Shown here: in pieces, positions 8,756-17,603 of the stretch
How the letters are laid out: every line of letters begins with the position of its first letter
Position numbering within the stretch: position 1 is the first letter of the stretch
Assembly: GCA_905235135.1 (NCBI GenBank)
Contig: CAJOKR010000039.1
Span: 1-64,000, forward strand
From: an uncultured Bacteroidales bacterium
Lineage (GTDB): Bacteria; Bacteroidota; Bacteroidia; Bacteroidales; WCHB1-69
Length of the DNA: 64,000 nt
Reading direction: 5' to 3'
Program-made: the position numbers and the translations under genes
Notes under the pieces: model-generated
Database searches by the model: none
Told to the model about the DNA's origin: nothing
Seen by the model: only the letters and a program-made list of their open reading frames with translations

Positions 8756-10396
8756 ATGAAAACACGAATAATCATCTTCGTTAGCATTGCGCTGACTTCT
8801 CTGAGTGTCTGCGGACAAGAATGGATTGGCAACCAGTTTACATTGGATACAATCGTTGCATTTCAAGGTATCCATACGCCTGGGAATCAGAACCTTATCC
8901 TATGCAGAATGATTGACAGAACGTTCTATTTCGTTGAACAACAGGGGTTTCAGAACATGGGCAACAGCTATCAAGCGGTCGTCCACACGCTATCGACGGA
9001 TCATTATGAACAGTCGGAAATCGTACTCCCGATGCCCGATGGCGTCCGTAACAAAGAACGGTACGCCCGCAGCCTCTGGATTTACGACTTCTGCCTCGAC
9101 GGTGACCATATCTTACTGACCACACAGGAAGAACTCATTCTTTACAAACAAATCCAAAACCGAACCTACCGTGTGGAAGCGACGTATCGTCACCCGAACC
9201 TTTTCATGGGATACCTGCATGAAAATAGGATCCATTTCTTCGAGGAAGACCATGACAAGGGGTTCAAGTGGTTTCAACAGGACTTGGAAGGCGACTCGGC
9301 GACACTTGTGCGGGAACTGCCCTACGAGGCACCCCACATCGTGCAGATCCAGCCGAACCGCTACATTTCCCACAACAAACAATCTGTATTCTTCCTAAGC
9401 ACGAGACACCCCCGCGTGGAGGTTTATGACCTGGACGGAACATTTCGGGACACCCTTCGCTTCGACCTGCCCCTGTGGAAGGCCTTCGAGGACGAATATA
9501 TCCGGAAAACGCTATCTTTCCCATACGGAATTGAGCGCATCTACGCCGTCAAGGACGACTTGAACGACTACTCCTATCCGAAAGTCATTATGCCGCTTCG
9601 CGGGGATCTCCTGCTATTCTACATGCAATTTGACACCGCAACTGGGAAATCGGCGCTGCAATACGCCATCCGCAAAGAGAATGGATTAACCACCCAATAT
9701 CTGCGAACAAACCATGAAGAAAGCACCTATCACGCAGCCCGATTCCCATTTACTCAGGGAGCTTTCGACAAAGGAAACGCCGCCGATGATGGTAAAATCG
9801 TACAACTCACCTACAAAACAGATGTCCCCTGGCAGGGCAAAACACCGTCCGAGTACATCTCCGACGTGAACAAGTACTTCTCGGAGCACGACCCCATACT
9901 TGCTTACAAGGTTATGCGGTACACACCTCCAGCCCCGCCGTTCGATGAGGGACAACTGCATACCACATCCGGCGACCTCATACGCATGGATGCGCTACCG
10001 TCCGACAAGTGCGTACTGGTGCTGCACAGCGGTTTGGAGTGCTCTGGCTGCGTAAAAGCCGTGTACAAACTACTTGCGGAATCGACCACGGAGGATATCC
10101 ACCTCGGGCACGTCTATCCCACTCCCATCAACGGAATGGCCGCCTACGAACTCGCCGCCCGAATCCGTCAGAATCTCAACAAGCCGTTCGCCCTCTACTA
10201 CGACACCTCCGACCATTATATGCAACTCTCCCCCACCCCGCCGCTCCAAGAAAGCGATTTTCCTTGTGTGATTCTCTACGAGAAAGGAAAAACACCAAGA
10301 ATTTTCCGCAACGGCAACCTTTTCACGCCCAACTACAGTATCACGGAGTTCCGCGAGAGCTTCCTTGATGCATGGTACACCTTTCTCAAACATTAA
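8756..10396 (+). CDS. exported protein with CxxC thioredoxin-like C-terminal domain
   Basis: A 546-residue secreted protein with a signal peptide (IIIFVSIALTSLSVCGQ). The first roughly 400 residues have a repetitive beta-rich character (for example IVQIQPNRYISHNKQ and RVEVYDLDGTFRDTL) like the six-bladed propeller proteins of Bacteroidota. The last 130 residues look like a thioredoxin fold: CVLVLHSGLECSGCVKAVY carries a CSGC motif, followed by FPCVILYEKGKTPRIFRNG, the cis-proline-like strand region. Function unknown; a periplasmic or surface redox role is inferred from the CxxC. It is the second gene after the ECF sigma factor. Confidence 0.6.
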   Translation: MKTRIIIFVSIALTSLSVCGQEWIGNQFTLDTIVAFQGIHTPGNQNLILCRMIDRTFYFVEQQGFQNMGNSYQAVVHTLSTDHYEQSEIVLPMPDGVRNKERYARSLWIYDFCLDGDHILLTTQEELILYKQIQNRTYRVEATYRHPNLFMGYLHENRIHFFEEDHDKGFKWFQQDLEGDSATLVRELPYEAPHIVQIQPNRYISHNKQSVFFLSTRHPRVEVYDLDGTFRDTLRFDLPLWKAFEDEYIRKTLSFPYGIERIYAVKDDLNDYSYPKVIMPLRGDLLLFYMQFDTATGKSALQYAIRKENGLTTQYLRTNHEESTYHAARFPFTQGAFDKGNAADDGKIVQLTYKTDVPWQGKTPSEYISDVNKYFSEHDPILAYKVMRYTPPAPPFDEGQLHTTSGDLIRMDALPSDKCVLVLHSGLECSGCVKAVYKLLAESTTEDIHLGHVYPTPINGMAAYELAARIRQNLNKPFALYYDTSDHYMQLSPTPPLQESDFPCVILYEKGKTPRIFRNGNLFTPNYSITEFRESFLDAWYTFLKH

Positions 10397-10465
10397 TTCA
10401 CGTCCCTACCGCCTGCTGCCTTATCACTATTGCCTTCTGCCTATTGCCTATTGCTTAAAAAATTG
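10397..10465. repeat. short TTGCCTATTGCC-type direct repeats
   Basis: CTGCTGCC/CTATTGCCT/CTATTGCCTATTGC units between two genes; a related tract, GGCATTAGGCATTAGGCAATAG, lies at 12892-12940 after the radical SAM gene. Confidence 0.5.
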
Positions 10466-10473
10466 TACCTTTG
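10466..10473 (+). promoter_or_regulatory. -7 box of the DUF58 gene
   Basis: TACCTTTG, 20 bases before the ATG at 10494; TTG triplets of the repeat tract lie at about -33. Confidence 0.6.
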
Positions 10474-10493
10474 CACCCCGAAAAAATTACGAT

Positions 10494-11429
10494 ATGGCAT
10501 ATACTATTGACTTGACGCAAATCACACAGTTCGACCACGTGGAGTTCGTGGCCAAACAGGTCGTGGAAGGTTTTATCACGGGCATCCACAAGAGCCCCAT
10601 GCACGGATTCTCGGTGGAATTTGCCGAACACCGGCCCTACAATACCGGAGAGCCGATCCGGCACATCGACTGGAAACTCTACGCCCGCACCGACAAACTT
10701 TTCGTCAAGCAATACGAAGAGGAGACCAACCTGCGCTGTCATTTAGTCATCGACAACTCGTCATCCATGTACTTTCCCAAGCGGGACAAATACACCCTCG
10801 CACAGCCGAACAAGATCTTCTTCGCCGTATATGCTGCCGCCGTGCTGATGCAGGTGTTCAAGAGCCAGCGCGATGCCGTCGGCCTAAGCCTCTTCTCCGA
10901 CAAACTGGAGCTGCACACGCATGCACGTGGAGGCGATGCCCACCACAAAATGATCTACCGGGAATTGGAGAAGGTGCTGCAACCTATCGGGGAAGACATT
11001 CAGCGGAAGTCCATGGTAACGGACACCCTGCACCAAATCGCCGAACAGATCCACCGCCGCTCCTTGGTCATCATCTTCAGCGATATGCTGGAGACCTCCG
11101 GCAATCTCGAAGAGCTGCTGCTCGCACTGGGACATCTGCGCCACAACAAACATGAGGTCGTCCTCTTCCACACTTTTGACAAACAGCTGGAATACGATTT
11201 CGCCTTCGACAATCGGCTCTACCGCTTTGTTGATATGGAAACTGGACACGAGGTGAAAGTGCACGCCAACAATATCCGTGAATACTACCAACAAACCGTG
11301 CGCGACTACTTCCAAGAAATCAAAGTCAAATGCGGACAATACCAGATTGACGTCATCCCAGCGGACATTACGCAAGGATTCGAACAGATACTGCTACCAT
11401 ACTTGCTAAAACGATCACAAATGTACTAA
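10494..11429 (+). CDS. DUF58 domain protein
   Basis: A 311-residue cytoplasmic DUF58 protein, related to von Willebrand factor A-domain proteins; usually the partner of a MoxR-type AAA+ ATPase and of membrane VWA proteins. The DUF58 core is RPYNTGEPIRHIDWKLYART near residue 45-65. The MIDAS-like DNSSSM follows, where the family often has DxSxS. The start at 10494 follows a TACCTTTG box; the longer frame beginning at 10365 overlaps the previous gene and is rejected. No MoxR or BatA/B gene lies next to it here; radC follows after 9 bases. Confidence 0.9.
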   Translation: MAYTIDLTQITQFDHVEFVAKQVVEGFITGIHKSPMHGFSVEFAEHRPYNTGEPIRHIDWKLYARTDKLFVKQYEEETNLRCHLVIDNSSSMYFPKRDKYTLAQPNKIFFAVYAAAVLMQVFKSQRDAVGLSLFSDKLELHTHARGGDAHHKMIYRELEKVLQPIGEDIQRKSMVTDTLHQIAEQIHRRSLVIIFSDMLETSGNLEELLLALGHLRHNKHEVVLFHTFDKQLEYDFAFDNRLYRFVDMETGHEVKVHANNIREYYQQTVRDYFQEIKVKCGQYQIDVIPADITQGFEQILLPYLLKRSQMY

Positions 11430-11438
11430 CCAAAAGAA

Positions 11439-12149
11439 ATGAACCCAACCAACACCTACGAAAACAAGAGACTGACTATCAAACAGTGGAGTGTACAAGA
11501 CAGACCTCGCGAAAAATATGCCAAAGGCGGTGCCACCGCCCTTACTGACGCGGAACTGATTGCAATACTGCTGCGCACGGGAAGCCCTAATGACTCCGCC
11601 GTGGAACTCGCCAAGAAGCTTCTCGCAGAATCAGGGAACAGCTTGAACACGCTGTCGGGAAAATCCCTGCGAGAACTGTCGCAAGTCAAGGGCATCGGGC
11701 AGGCAAAAGCCATCTCCCTGATGAGTGCCTTCGAAATCGGGAACCGCATTCGCGCCGAAAAGGTGGAAGAGTGCCTGCAAATCCGAAACAGCCTCGACGT
11801 AGTCAGTTTGATGCAAGATAAGATCGCGCACCTGAATCACGAAGAATTCTGGGCCATCTACCTCAACCAGGCCAACCGCATCCTGAACACGATTCAGATC
11901 AGCAAGGGCGGCATCACTAACACATCGGTGGACACCCGTATCGTGATGCAGCAGGCCGTGCTGAACAAGGCCACCCAAATCATCCTGTGCCACAACCACC
12001 CGTCCGGCTCCGTCAGCCCAAGCCACGCGGACATCCAACTGACCAAAAGGCTTCAGAAAGCCGCCGACCTGATGGACATCCTGCTCGTTGATCACATCAT
12101 CATCCACAAGGAAGAGTATTACAGTTTCGTGGAAGAGGGACGATTGTGA
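11439..12149 (+). CDS. radC: RadC family JAB-domain protein
   Basis: A 236-residue RadC protein. N-terminal helix-hairpin-helix (VKGIGQAKA, 83-91), then the RadC/JAB metalloprotease-like domain with HNHPSGSVSPSHAD (185-198), containing the HxHx(7)D-type metal site, and the C-terminal VDHIIIHKEEYYSFVEEG. The historic link to DNA repair is not supported for Escherichia coli RadC; the biochemical role is open. It starts 9 bases after the DUF58 gene and is likely co-transcribed with it. Confidence 0.93.
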   Translation: MNPTNTYENKRLTIKQWSVQDRPREKYAKGGATALTDAELIAILLRTGSPNDSAVELAKKLLAESGNSLNTLSGKSLRELSQVKGIGQAKAISLMSAFEIGNRIRAEKVEECLQIRNSLDVVSLMQDKIAHLNHEEFWAIYLNQANRILNTIQISKGGITNTSVDTRIVMQQAVLNKATQIILCHNHPSGSVSPSHADIQLTKRLQKAADLMDILLVDHIIIHKEEYYSFVEEGRL

Positions 12150-12228
12150 ATCCTCGCCATCGGCACACCTACCGCATCAAAAGCACCACATCGTCGCAAA
12201 CAAACGACCATCACGAATCGAATAAACA

Positions 12229-12870
12229 ATGGAACTAACTGACAAAGCCGAAACATCACAAACCGAAGCCCCCTTCATCGGGGTGAACCGCCACCGCATC
12301 GGGGTGGATGGCGAGGGCGTAACCACGCTCGCTGCCTTCCACGGCTGTCCGCTGCGGTGTCGTTACTGTCTGAACCCAAGCTGTTTGGATGCAAATGCTC
12401 GCGTACGTTGGTTCACGCCAGAGAGCCTCTATCAAGAGCTGCTCATCGACGACCTCTACTTCATCGCTACGGGCGGCGGAGTCTGTTTCGGCGGCGGGGA
12501 ACCGCTTCTGCGCCCGGAGTTCATCCGCCAATTCCACGCCCTCTGTGCCGACCGATGGAAGATCACCCTCGAGACCTCGCTGAACGTCCCTCTGACATCC
12601 CTTCAGACCGTTGCCCCGCTAACCCACGACTTCATCATAGACATCAAGGATGCCAACGACGAAATTTACACGGCCTACACGGGAAAAACGAACGCGCAGG
12701 TGTGGGAAAACCTCACATGGCTCGCCGGAAACTACAACCGCGAGCATATCATTCTTCGCGTACCGCTGATTCCTGGATTCAACACCAAAAAGGACGTGGA
12801 ACGCAGTGTGGAGCGGTTGCAAGAGTTAGGGTTTGAGAAGTTTGACCGGTTCACGTACCGAGTGAAGTAG
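12229..12870 (+). CDS. radical SAM activating-enzyme-like protein
   Basis: A 213-residue radical SAM protein of the pyruvate-formate-lyase-activating-enzyme type (PflA/NrdG relatives). The iron-sulfur cysteines are C40, C44 and C47 in HGCPLRCRYC; the AdoMet-binding GGGEP is at 88-92; the core is complete but no extra ferredoxin-like cluster region is present. No glycyl radical enzyme gene is adjacent, so the target is unknown. Start chosen at the ATG with the upstream AATAAACA context; no clear promoter of its own, so it may be read from the radC side. Confidence 0.85.
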   Translation: MELTDKAETSQTEAPFIGVNRHRIGVDGEGVTTLAAFHGCPLRCRYCLNPSCLDANARVRWFTPESLYQELLIDDLYFIATGGGVCFGGGEPLLRPEFIRQFHALCADRWKITLETSLNVPLTSLQTVAPLTHDFIIDIKDANDEIYTAYTGKTNAQVWENLTWLAGNYNREHIILRVPLIPGFNTKKDVERSVERLQELGFEKFDRFTYRVK

Positions 12871-12891
12871 GTTTCAGATTGACAAGTTAAA

Positions 12892-12945
12892 AGGCATTAG
12901 GCATTAGGCAATAGTCAATGGTCAAAGTCAATGGTCAATACGCGG
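12892..12945. repeat. GGCATTAGGCATTAGG / CAATGGTCAAAGTCAATGG repeats
   Basis: Two short direct-repeat tracts fill the gap between the radical SAM gene and the convergent TonB-like gene. Confidence 0.5.
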
Positions 12946-12948
12946 AGA

Positions 12949-13785
12949 TTAAGGTCGGAAGGTAATGGGTACCTGGTAATAGCACCGCACCGGTTTCCCC
13001 ATATTCTTTCCGGGCTTCCATTTCGGCATGGACATGACGGCACGACATGCCTCCTTATCGCATTCGGGGAAGAGAGGGACTTTCACCTTGGCGTTGGTCA
13101 CACTCCCGTCTTTCTCCACCACGAACTCAACCAAGACCGTGCCTGTGATGCCATTATCCTTCGCCACCTGAGGATATTGAATCTCCCTTACCAGAAAGGC
13201 TTGCAAGGAATCCATTCCTCCGGGGAATTCAGGCATCTCCTCCGCCACCATACCCATTATCGGCGGCTCATCGTAATAAGCATCGTCTTCCACATCCCCA
13301 ACATAGTCGTCAGTGACGTCAGTCTCCCAAAAATCGGGTCCATCTGTTGAAACACAAAGACCATTTTCCACGATATGCAGGATTATTTCCTCTTTCGGGG
13401 CGGTGGCAGGTCGGTTGCCGTTGGTTGGCTCGTTTGCCGGTTCGTCGGCCGGTTCGGTGGATGATTCTGCGGGCTGCGACAACGTGTTGACGGATGTAGG
13501 CACGGATTCGTTGCCGACAGGCGTCGCGGGCGTTTTCGGACTGTGGCACGCACCCATCATCATGGAGGAGACGGCGATGCCCGCCACCGCAACAGCCTTG
13601 CCGAGAGCACGGCGTTTGGAGAGTTCCCGCTCCAAGTAGCGCACTTCGGCCTCGCAGTAGGGACACGTGCCGCGACAGTCACCCTCGTGGGTGCATTCGC
13701 GTTCCACCAACGGGATGTCGTTCTCTTGCGCGACTTTCCGCCGCACGTCCTTCAGGATTTCGCAGGTCCGTTTGCCTCGTTTCAT
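12949..13785 (-). CDS. TonB-like protein with N-terminal Cys-rich domain (paralogue 1)
   Basis: A 278-residue protein. The N-terminal 60 residues are soluble and charged with four cysteines (C31, C37, C41, C44; CTHEGDCRGTCPYC), a possible zinc or disulfide module. Then comes a single hydrophobic segment ending in a lipobox-like SSMMMGAC (C80), a Thr/Pro/Glu-rich linker, and a C-terminal TonB domain (FPGGMDSLQAFL, QYPQVAKDNGITGTVLVEFVVEKDG, KWKPGKNMGKPV). TonB C-terminal domains contact outer-membrane transporters. The start at 13785 is chosen because a minus-strand TATTTTTG lies at 13806-13813, so the longer frame would begin inside the promoter. The 3' part is about 96% identical to the gene at 15428-16282. 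Confidence 0.85.
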   Translation of the reverse strand: MKRGKRTCEILKDVRRKVAQENDIPLVERECTHEGDCRGTCPYCEAEVRYLERELSKRRALGKAVAVAGIAVSSMMMGACHSPKTPATPVGNESVPTSVNTLSQPAESSTEPADEPANEPTNGNRPATAPKEEIILHIVENGLCVSTDGPDFWETDVTDDYVGDVEDDAYYDEPPIMGMVAEEMPEFPGGMDSLQAFLVREIQYPQVAKDNGITGTVLVEFVVEKDGSVTNAKVKVPLFPECDKEACRAVMSMPKWKPGKNMGKPVRCYYQVPITFRP

Positions 13786-13805
13786 TGTAGTCCGATTTAA
13801 TGGTG

Positions 13806-13813
13806 CAAAAATA
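13806..13813 (-). promoter_or_regulatory. -7 box of TonB-like paralogue 1
   Basis: Minus-strand TATTTTTG, 20 bases upstream of the chosen ATG; decides the start of the gene. Confidence 0.65.
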
Positions 13814-13966
13814 TTCCCTTTATATATATGATGCAAAAATTCCGAAAGGTTGCAGTTTGTTGAAAAAAATATCTCCGCGTATCACGCGTATCTGCACGTA
13901 TAAAAAAAGCGGGGTGAGTGTTAGAACTTGTTAAAGATACGTGCGGATCCGTGCGATACGTGGAGA

Positions 13967-14815
13967 TCAGTAACGCTTCCGGCAAATCATCAGCACTCGG
14001 TAGCCCGGCGACATTGTCGCAAACCGTTCCAGATTCACCGTCTCATTCTTGATATGCATAGCCGTGACACGGTTCGGACAGATTTCGTTCATACGTTCAT
14101 ACAAGAACTTTCCTCTTCTGTTCGCAGGAATATCAGACATTACATCTTCCATAAAATCCCAATAGGTTAATTCGAAACAGTCATTGGTCGAACAGAGTGT
14201 GTTCACCAGACTGTCAAACTGCGCCAGCGAGAAATCAAGGAGCTCCCACATCGCCAGCCTCCAATGCAATTTCACAACAATTGTGTCATCTGTAGGTTGA
14301 ATATGCATGCACTCGGAAAAGTCGGATTCCTGAAAAGTCCATTCGGAATCAGGACACGTATTCTGACCATCTAATCGCACCTCGCGTCCTTCCGACAGCA
14401 CAAACACCGCAATCTGTTCATTCTCAATGCCGAAACGGATGGCGGCGGCGAGGGAATCTTCAGGGAAGAGGCGGGAGCTGTCGAAATAGTAGAGGCTGTC
14501 GGAGGTGTCGAGCCATCCGCCGACATAACCGTCGTGCCGGAGCGCGTGTCGCACCACCTTGCCGAGCTGCTTGCGGGAGTGGCAGCCCTGGGTGGCCGCG
14601 TACGCCACAACAACACCCTCCGTCGGCTCCGTCATCGTGGCGACATCCATCGTGAAGCCGTCGGGATGGCGGAGGCTGTACGCCCAAATGCTGTCCGATA
14701 CGGCCTTGACACTGCCGCCCGTCAACTTGCCGCCGCTGTAGCAGGAGGTCATGAGCAGGGCGCACGACAGGAGCACCGTCATCGCTGTCTTTTTCGGGAA
14801 CAGAATTCTGTCCAT
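13967..14815 (-). CDS. lipoprotein of unknown function
   Basis: A 282-residue protein with a lipoprotein signal (VLLSCALLMTSC, lipidated Cys at residue 25). I do not recognise a family. The mature part contains VVVAYAATQGCHSRKQLGKV and ends in a possible Rossmann-like YRVLMICRKRY. It lies between the two TonB-like paralogues, on the same strand as the first. Confidence 0.6.
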   Translation of the reverse strand: MDRILFPKKTAMTVLLSCALLMTSCYSGGKLTGGSVKAVSDSIWAYSLRHPDGFTMDVATMTEPTEGVVVAYAATQGCHSRKQLGKVVRHALRHDGYVGGWLDTSDSLYYFDSSRLFPEDSLAAAIRFGIENEQIAVFVLSEGREVRLDGQNTCPDSEWTFQESDFSECMHIQPTDDTIVVKLHWRLAMWELLDFSLAQFDSLVNTLCSTNDCFELTYWDFMEDVMSDIPANRRGKFLYERMNEICPNRVTAMHIKNETVNLERFATMSPGYRVLMICRKRY

Positions 14816-14947
14816 TGTCTAATGTTTGTTTATTAATTTGTCCATTAATCACAGGATTGCGGCCTCAACTTGGGCTAACGAGCTCTTGCCCCTCCGGGGC
14901 GGCTCAGAGAAGCGATTTCAATATATGGGGACTTTTCGTTACAACTA

Positions 14948-15253
14948 CTAACTACTAACTGCTAACTCAATATAGAAGCTCACCGGCCTGAAGCCGTCGT
15001 TGCAGCTGATCATGGCGGAGTGCGGGTTTTTCATCCAGCCGTCGTAGAAGTTGCCGCGGCCGGCGGCCAGTTCCTGCACGAACCACCGCATCGACTCCCA
15101 CGCGCTGTCGCACATTCCCTCGGGCTGCGCGCCATCGACCGAAATCCATGTCTGCCCCTCCTGCACGTCGCACGCGTGCTCGATGGGGTTCTCGAACCGC
15201 GCCTGCAAATCGCGGTAATCCGCCTTCCGTATGGCTGTAATCTTGATATTCAT
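14948..15253 (-). CDS. TIGR04076 family small protein
   Basis: A 101-residue cytoplasmic protein. The family pattern is visible: C28 in HACDVQEGQTWISVDG, GMCDSAWESM around 46-55, and the C-terminal SCNDGFRPVSFYIE, matching TIGR04076 proteins. Function is unknown; the three conserved cysteines suggest metal or redox chemistry, which is inference. Monocistronic between divergent genes. Confidence 0.7.
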   Translation of the reverse strand: MNIKITAIRKADYRDLQARFENPIEHACDVQEGQTWISVDGAQPEGMCDSAWESMRWFVQELAAGRGNFYDGWMKNPHSAMISCNDGFRPVSFYIELAVSS

Positions 15254-15387
15254 AAGCGGTTATTAAGGTTGCAAAGATATAAAATAATCCCGCAGAACTC
15301 GCTGATCACAGCAGATAATTTTAAGGTGAAAAAATTGCCCCTTAAAAAGCATACTAAACAATCAACTCTTTCGTTTCTCAAAAAAAG

Positions 15388-15395
15388 TATCTTTG
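15388..15395 (+). promoter_or_regulatory. -7 box of TonB-like paralogue 2
   Basis: TATCTTTG, 33 bases before the ATG at 15428. Confidence 0.65.
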
Positions 15396-15427
15396 CACCC
15401 GATATTCATCATTCTACATCCTACATC

Positions 15428-16282
15428 ATGAAAAAGGGCAAACGAACCTGTGAAATCCTGAAAGATGTGCGGCAGAAGATCGCGCAAGTGAACGACATCC
15501 CGTTGGTGGAGCGTGAATGCACGCACGAGGGGGACTGCCGTGGTACGTGTCCCTACTGCGAGGCCGAAGTGCGCTACTTGGAGCGGGAACTCTCTAAACG
15601 CGGTGCTCTTGGCAAGGCCGTCGCAGTGGCGGGCATCGCCGTCTCCTCTATGATGATGGGGGCGTGCCACAGTCCGAAGGTGCCCACGCCGGCCGCCAGC
15701 AACGAGCCAGAGCCTGCCGTGGAGGCTGTCTCCCAGCAAGTTCCGGAAGAGGCAGACGGACAGGAAGTTCCGCCGCCTCCTGGACAATCCAACCCGTATG
15801 AGGTGGACGGTATCGTGGAAGAGGTGGGGAAAATACCAGACATCCCGGAAAATTCGTCCACCCCAAACCGCTGCACACAAATACCTTTACAGCTAGCTGA
15901 TCCAGATGATTGGGAGACTACCGAGGGGATAGTGGTAGGCGACGTCGAAGACGATGTTTATTACGAGGATTCTCCGTTAATGTTCGTGGAGGAGATGCCT
16001 GAATTCCCCGGAGGAATGGATTCCTTGCAAGCCTTTTTGGTAAGGGAGATTCAATATCCTCAGGTGGCGAAGGATAATGGCATCACAGGCACGGTCTTGA
16101 TTGAGTTCGTGGTGGAGAAGGACGGGCGTGTGACCAACGCCAAGGTGAAAGTCCCTCTCTTCCCCGAATGCGATAAGGAGGCATGTCGTGCCGTTATGTC
16201 CATGCCGAAATGGAAGCCCGGAAAGAATTTGGGGAAACCTGTGCAGTGCTATTACCAGGTACCTATCACTTTTCGACCTTAA
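15428..16282 (+). CDS. TonB-like protein with N-terminal Cys-rich domain (paralogue 2)
   Basis: A 284-residue paralogue of the gene at 12949-13785, in the opposite orientation. The same layout is seen: Cys-rich head (CTHEGDCRGTCPYC), hydrophobic segment with SSMMMGAC, acidic/proline linker that differs most between the copies, and the TonB domain (QYPQVAKDNGITGTVLIEFV). The start follows the TATCTTTG box at 15388-15395; longer upstream frames are rejected. Both copies lack neighbouring ExbB/ExbD genes. Confidence 0.85.
   Translation: MKKGKRTCEILKDVRQKIAQVNDIPLVERECTHEGDCRGTCPYCEAEVRYLERELSKRGALGKAVAVAGIAVSSMMMGACHSPKVPTPAASNEPEPAVEAVSQQVPEEADGQEVPPPPGQSNPYEVDGIVEEVGKIPDIPENSSTPNRCTQIPLQLADPDDWETTEGIVVGDVEDDVYYEDSPLMFVEEMPEFPGGMDSLQAFLVREIQYPQVAKDNGITGTVLIEFVVEKDGRVTNAKVKVPLFPECDKEACRAVMSMPKWKPGKNLGKPVQCYYQVPITFRP
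15986..16266 (+). repeat. inverted-repeat arm shared by the two TonB-like genes
   Basis: By eye about 96% identical over some 280 bases to the reverse complement of 12963-13245. The arms enclose about 2.7 kb with the lipoprotein and TIGR04076 genes. Confidence 0.75.
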
Positions 16283-16320
16283 TCTCCGTGTATTTCTCGT
16301 ATCTTCACGAAAATAACGAC

Positions 16321-16328
16321 TACTTTTG
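16321..16328 (+). promoter_or_regulatory. -7 box of the WG-repeat gene
   Basis: TACTTTTG, 22 bases before the ATG at 16350. Confidence 0.65.
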
Positions 16329-16349
16329 CAACCGAAATATGAAATCATT

Positions 16350-17558
16350 ATGATGAACCTTCGAACATTGCGACTACTCATATCATTGGCACTCTGCTGT
16401 TTAGGTTTACAACTGAACGCGCAGACGGATTCAGTGTATGATGGAGCCGTGCACTATTTCTGGACGGGAGACGGCAATCACGTGCGGTACGGACTGATGG
16501 ACACCGCCGGGAACGTTATCTGCAGGCCGACCTTTAGTCAAATCGGAGCTCCATATTTTGATTTCAAGTCCGGGCCGGTTCCCGCAGCCAAGGGACGGAA
16601 GTGGGGCTATATCAATGCTAAAGGCGAATGGGTCGTCCGCCCGCAGTTTGAATACGCTGGCTATTTCCAACATGGACTTGCCAAGGTCGTCATCAAGGGC
16701 AAAACCGGCTACATCCAGCAGGACGGCACTATGGCCATTGAGCCTCGGTTTGAGGGAGGAGATCATTTCTTTGACACTATCACTTTAGTATTCGAGAATA
16801 ACCAATCTCAATATATAAACACTCGCGGAGAAATCCTTTTTGGAGAAAAATTCTGCTATGCCTGGCCATTTCAGGACGGTGTTGCGGAAGGAAGCACATG
16901 TGAATTTAACGAAGGGGAGGAAGAATTATGGGGTGCCATTGATGCGAATGGCGAATACATTTTCACACCACAATTTGAAGAACCCCCACAATTTCTTAAC
17001 AAAACTACCGCTCTTGCCATGAAAGATAGACTTTGGGGTGTCATCAGCGTTGACGGACATTGGATTGTGTCGCCAAAATATGATTATGCCTGCCGTGCAT
17101 GGGTTGGGGACCTCGCATGGATAAGGACGAAGAGTGACGAAAAATGGAGCCTGGTCGGCAGCAATGGAAAAGTCATCACAGAGCAGAAATTCGACGAAAT
17201 GGATGCATTCTCCGAAGGGCTTGCCGCCGTGAAGATGGGCGATCGTTACGGCTTCATCGACACAACGGGAACTGTGGTGTTTACACTGGAGCCGGAATAC
17301 TATCCCATGCATTTCTCCGACGGGCTGGCACTAGTTGTCCAAACCGGTGACAGTACAGACAGATGGGGTTATATCAACAAAAAGGGTGAGTGGGTCATTC
17401 CGCCGCAATACGTTGACGCGGACCATTTTTACGGTGGACTCGCATACGTGTTTCTGAGCAACGACCCGAAGGACAGACGGTCAGGCTACATCAACCACCG
17501 CGGCCAAGTCGTTTGGCAGTTCAAGGACAAGTACCCGATAGAGATTTGGAGGTTTTAA
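16350..17558 (+). CDS. exported WG-repeat protein
   Basis: A 402-residue secreted protein with a signal peptide (LLISLALCCLGLQLNAQ). It is built of WG repeats, beta-hairpin units with the pattern WGYINxKGEWVVxPQFEYA; at least seven are readable (for example KWGYINAKGEWVVRPQFEYA, LWGVISVDGHWIVSPKYDYA, RYGFIDTTGTVVF, RWGYINKKGEWVIPPQYVDA). WG proteins are common in Bacteroidota and probably mediate binding; the ligand is unknown. The start at 16350 is chosen because a TACTTTTG box occupies 16321-16328. Confidence 0.88.
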   Translation: MMNLRTLRLLISLALCCLGLQLNAQTDSVYDGAVHYFWTGDGNHVRYGLMDTAGNVICRPTFSQIGAPYFDFKSGPVPAAKGRKWGYINAKGEWVVRPQFEYAGYFQHGLAKVVIKGKTGYIQQDGTMAIEPRFEGGDHFFDTITLVFENNQSQYINTRGEILFGEKFCYAWPFQDGVAEGSTCEFNEGEEELWGAIDANGEYIFTPQFEEPPQFLNKTTALAMKDRLWGVISVDGHWIVSPKYDYACRAWVGDLAWIRTKSDEKWSLVGSNGKVITEQKFDEMDAFSEGLAAVKMGDRYGFIDTTGTVVFTLEPEYYPMHFSDGLALVVQTGDSTDRWGYINKKGEWVIPPQYVDADHFYGGLAYVFLSNDPKDRRSGYINHRGQVVWQFKDKYPIEIWRF

Positions 17559-17603
17559 CGGCGGCTTCCCATCTCTCCGATTGTGACCCTTAACTTAGAT
17601 TCA

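Noticed and set aside
15020..15427. N-terminal extension of the second TonB-like gene
   Set aside because: It would start before the promoter and overlap the TIGR04076 gene; the paralogue begins at the same MKxGKRTCEIL point.
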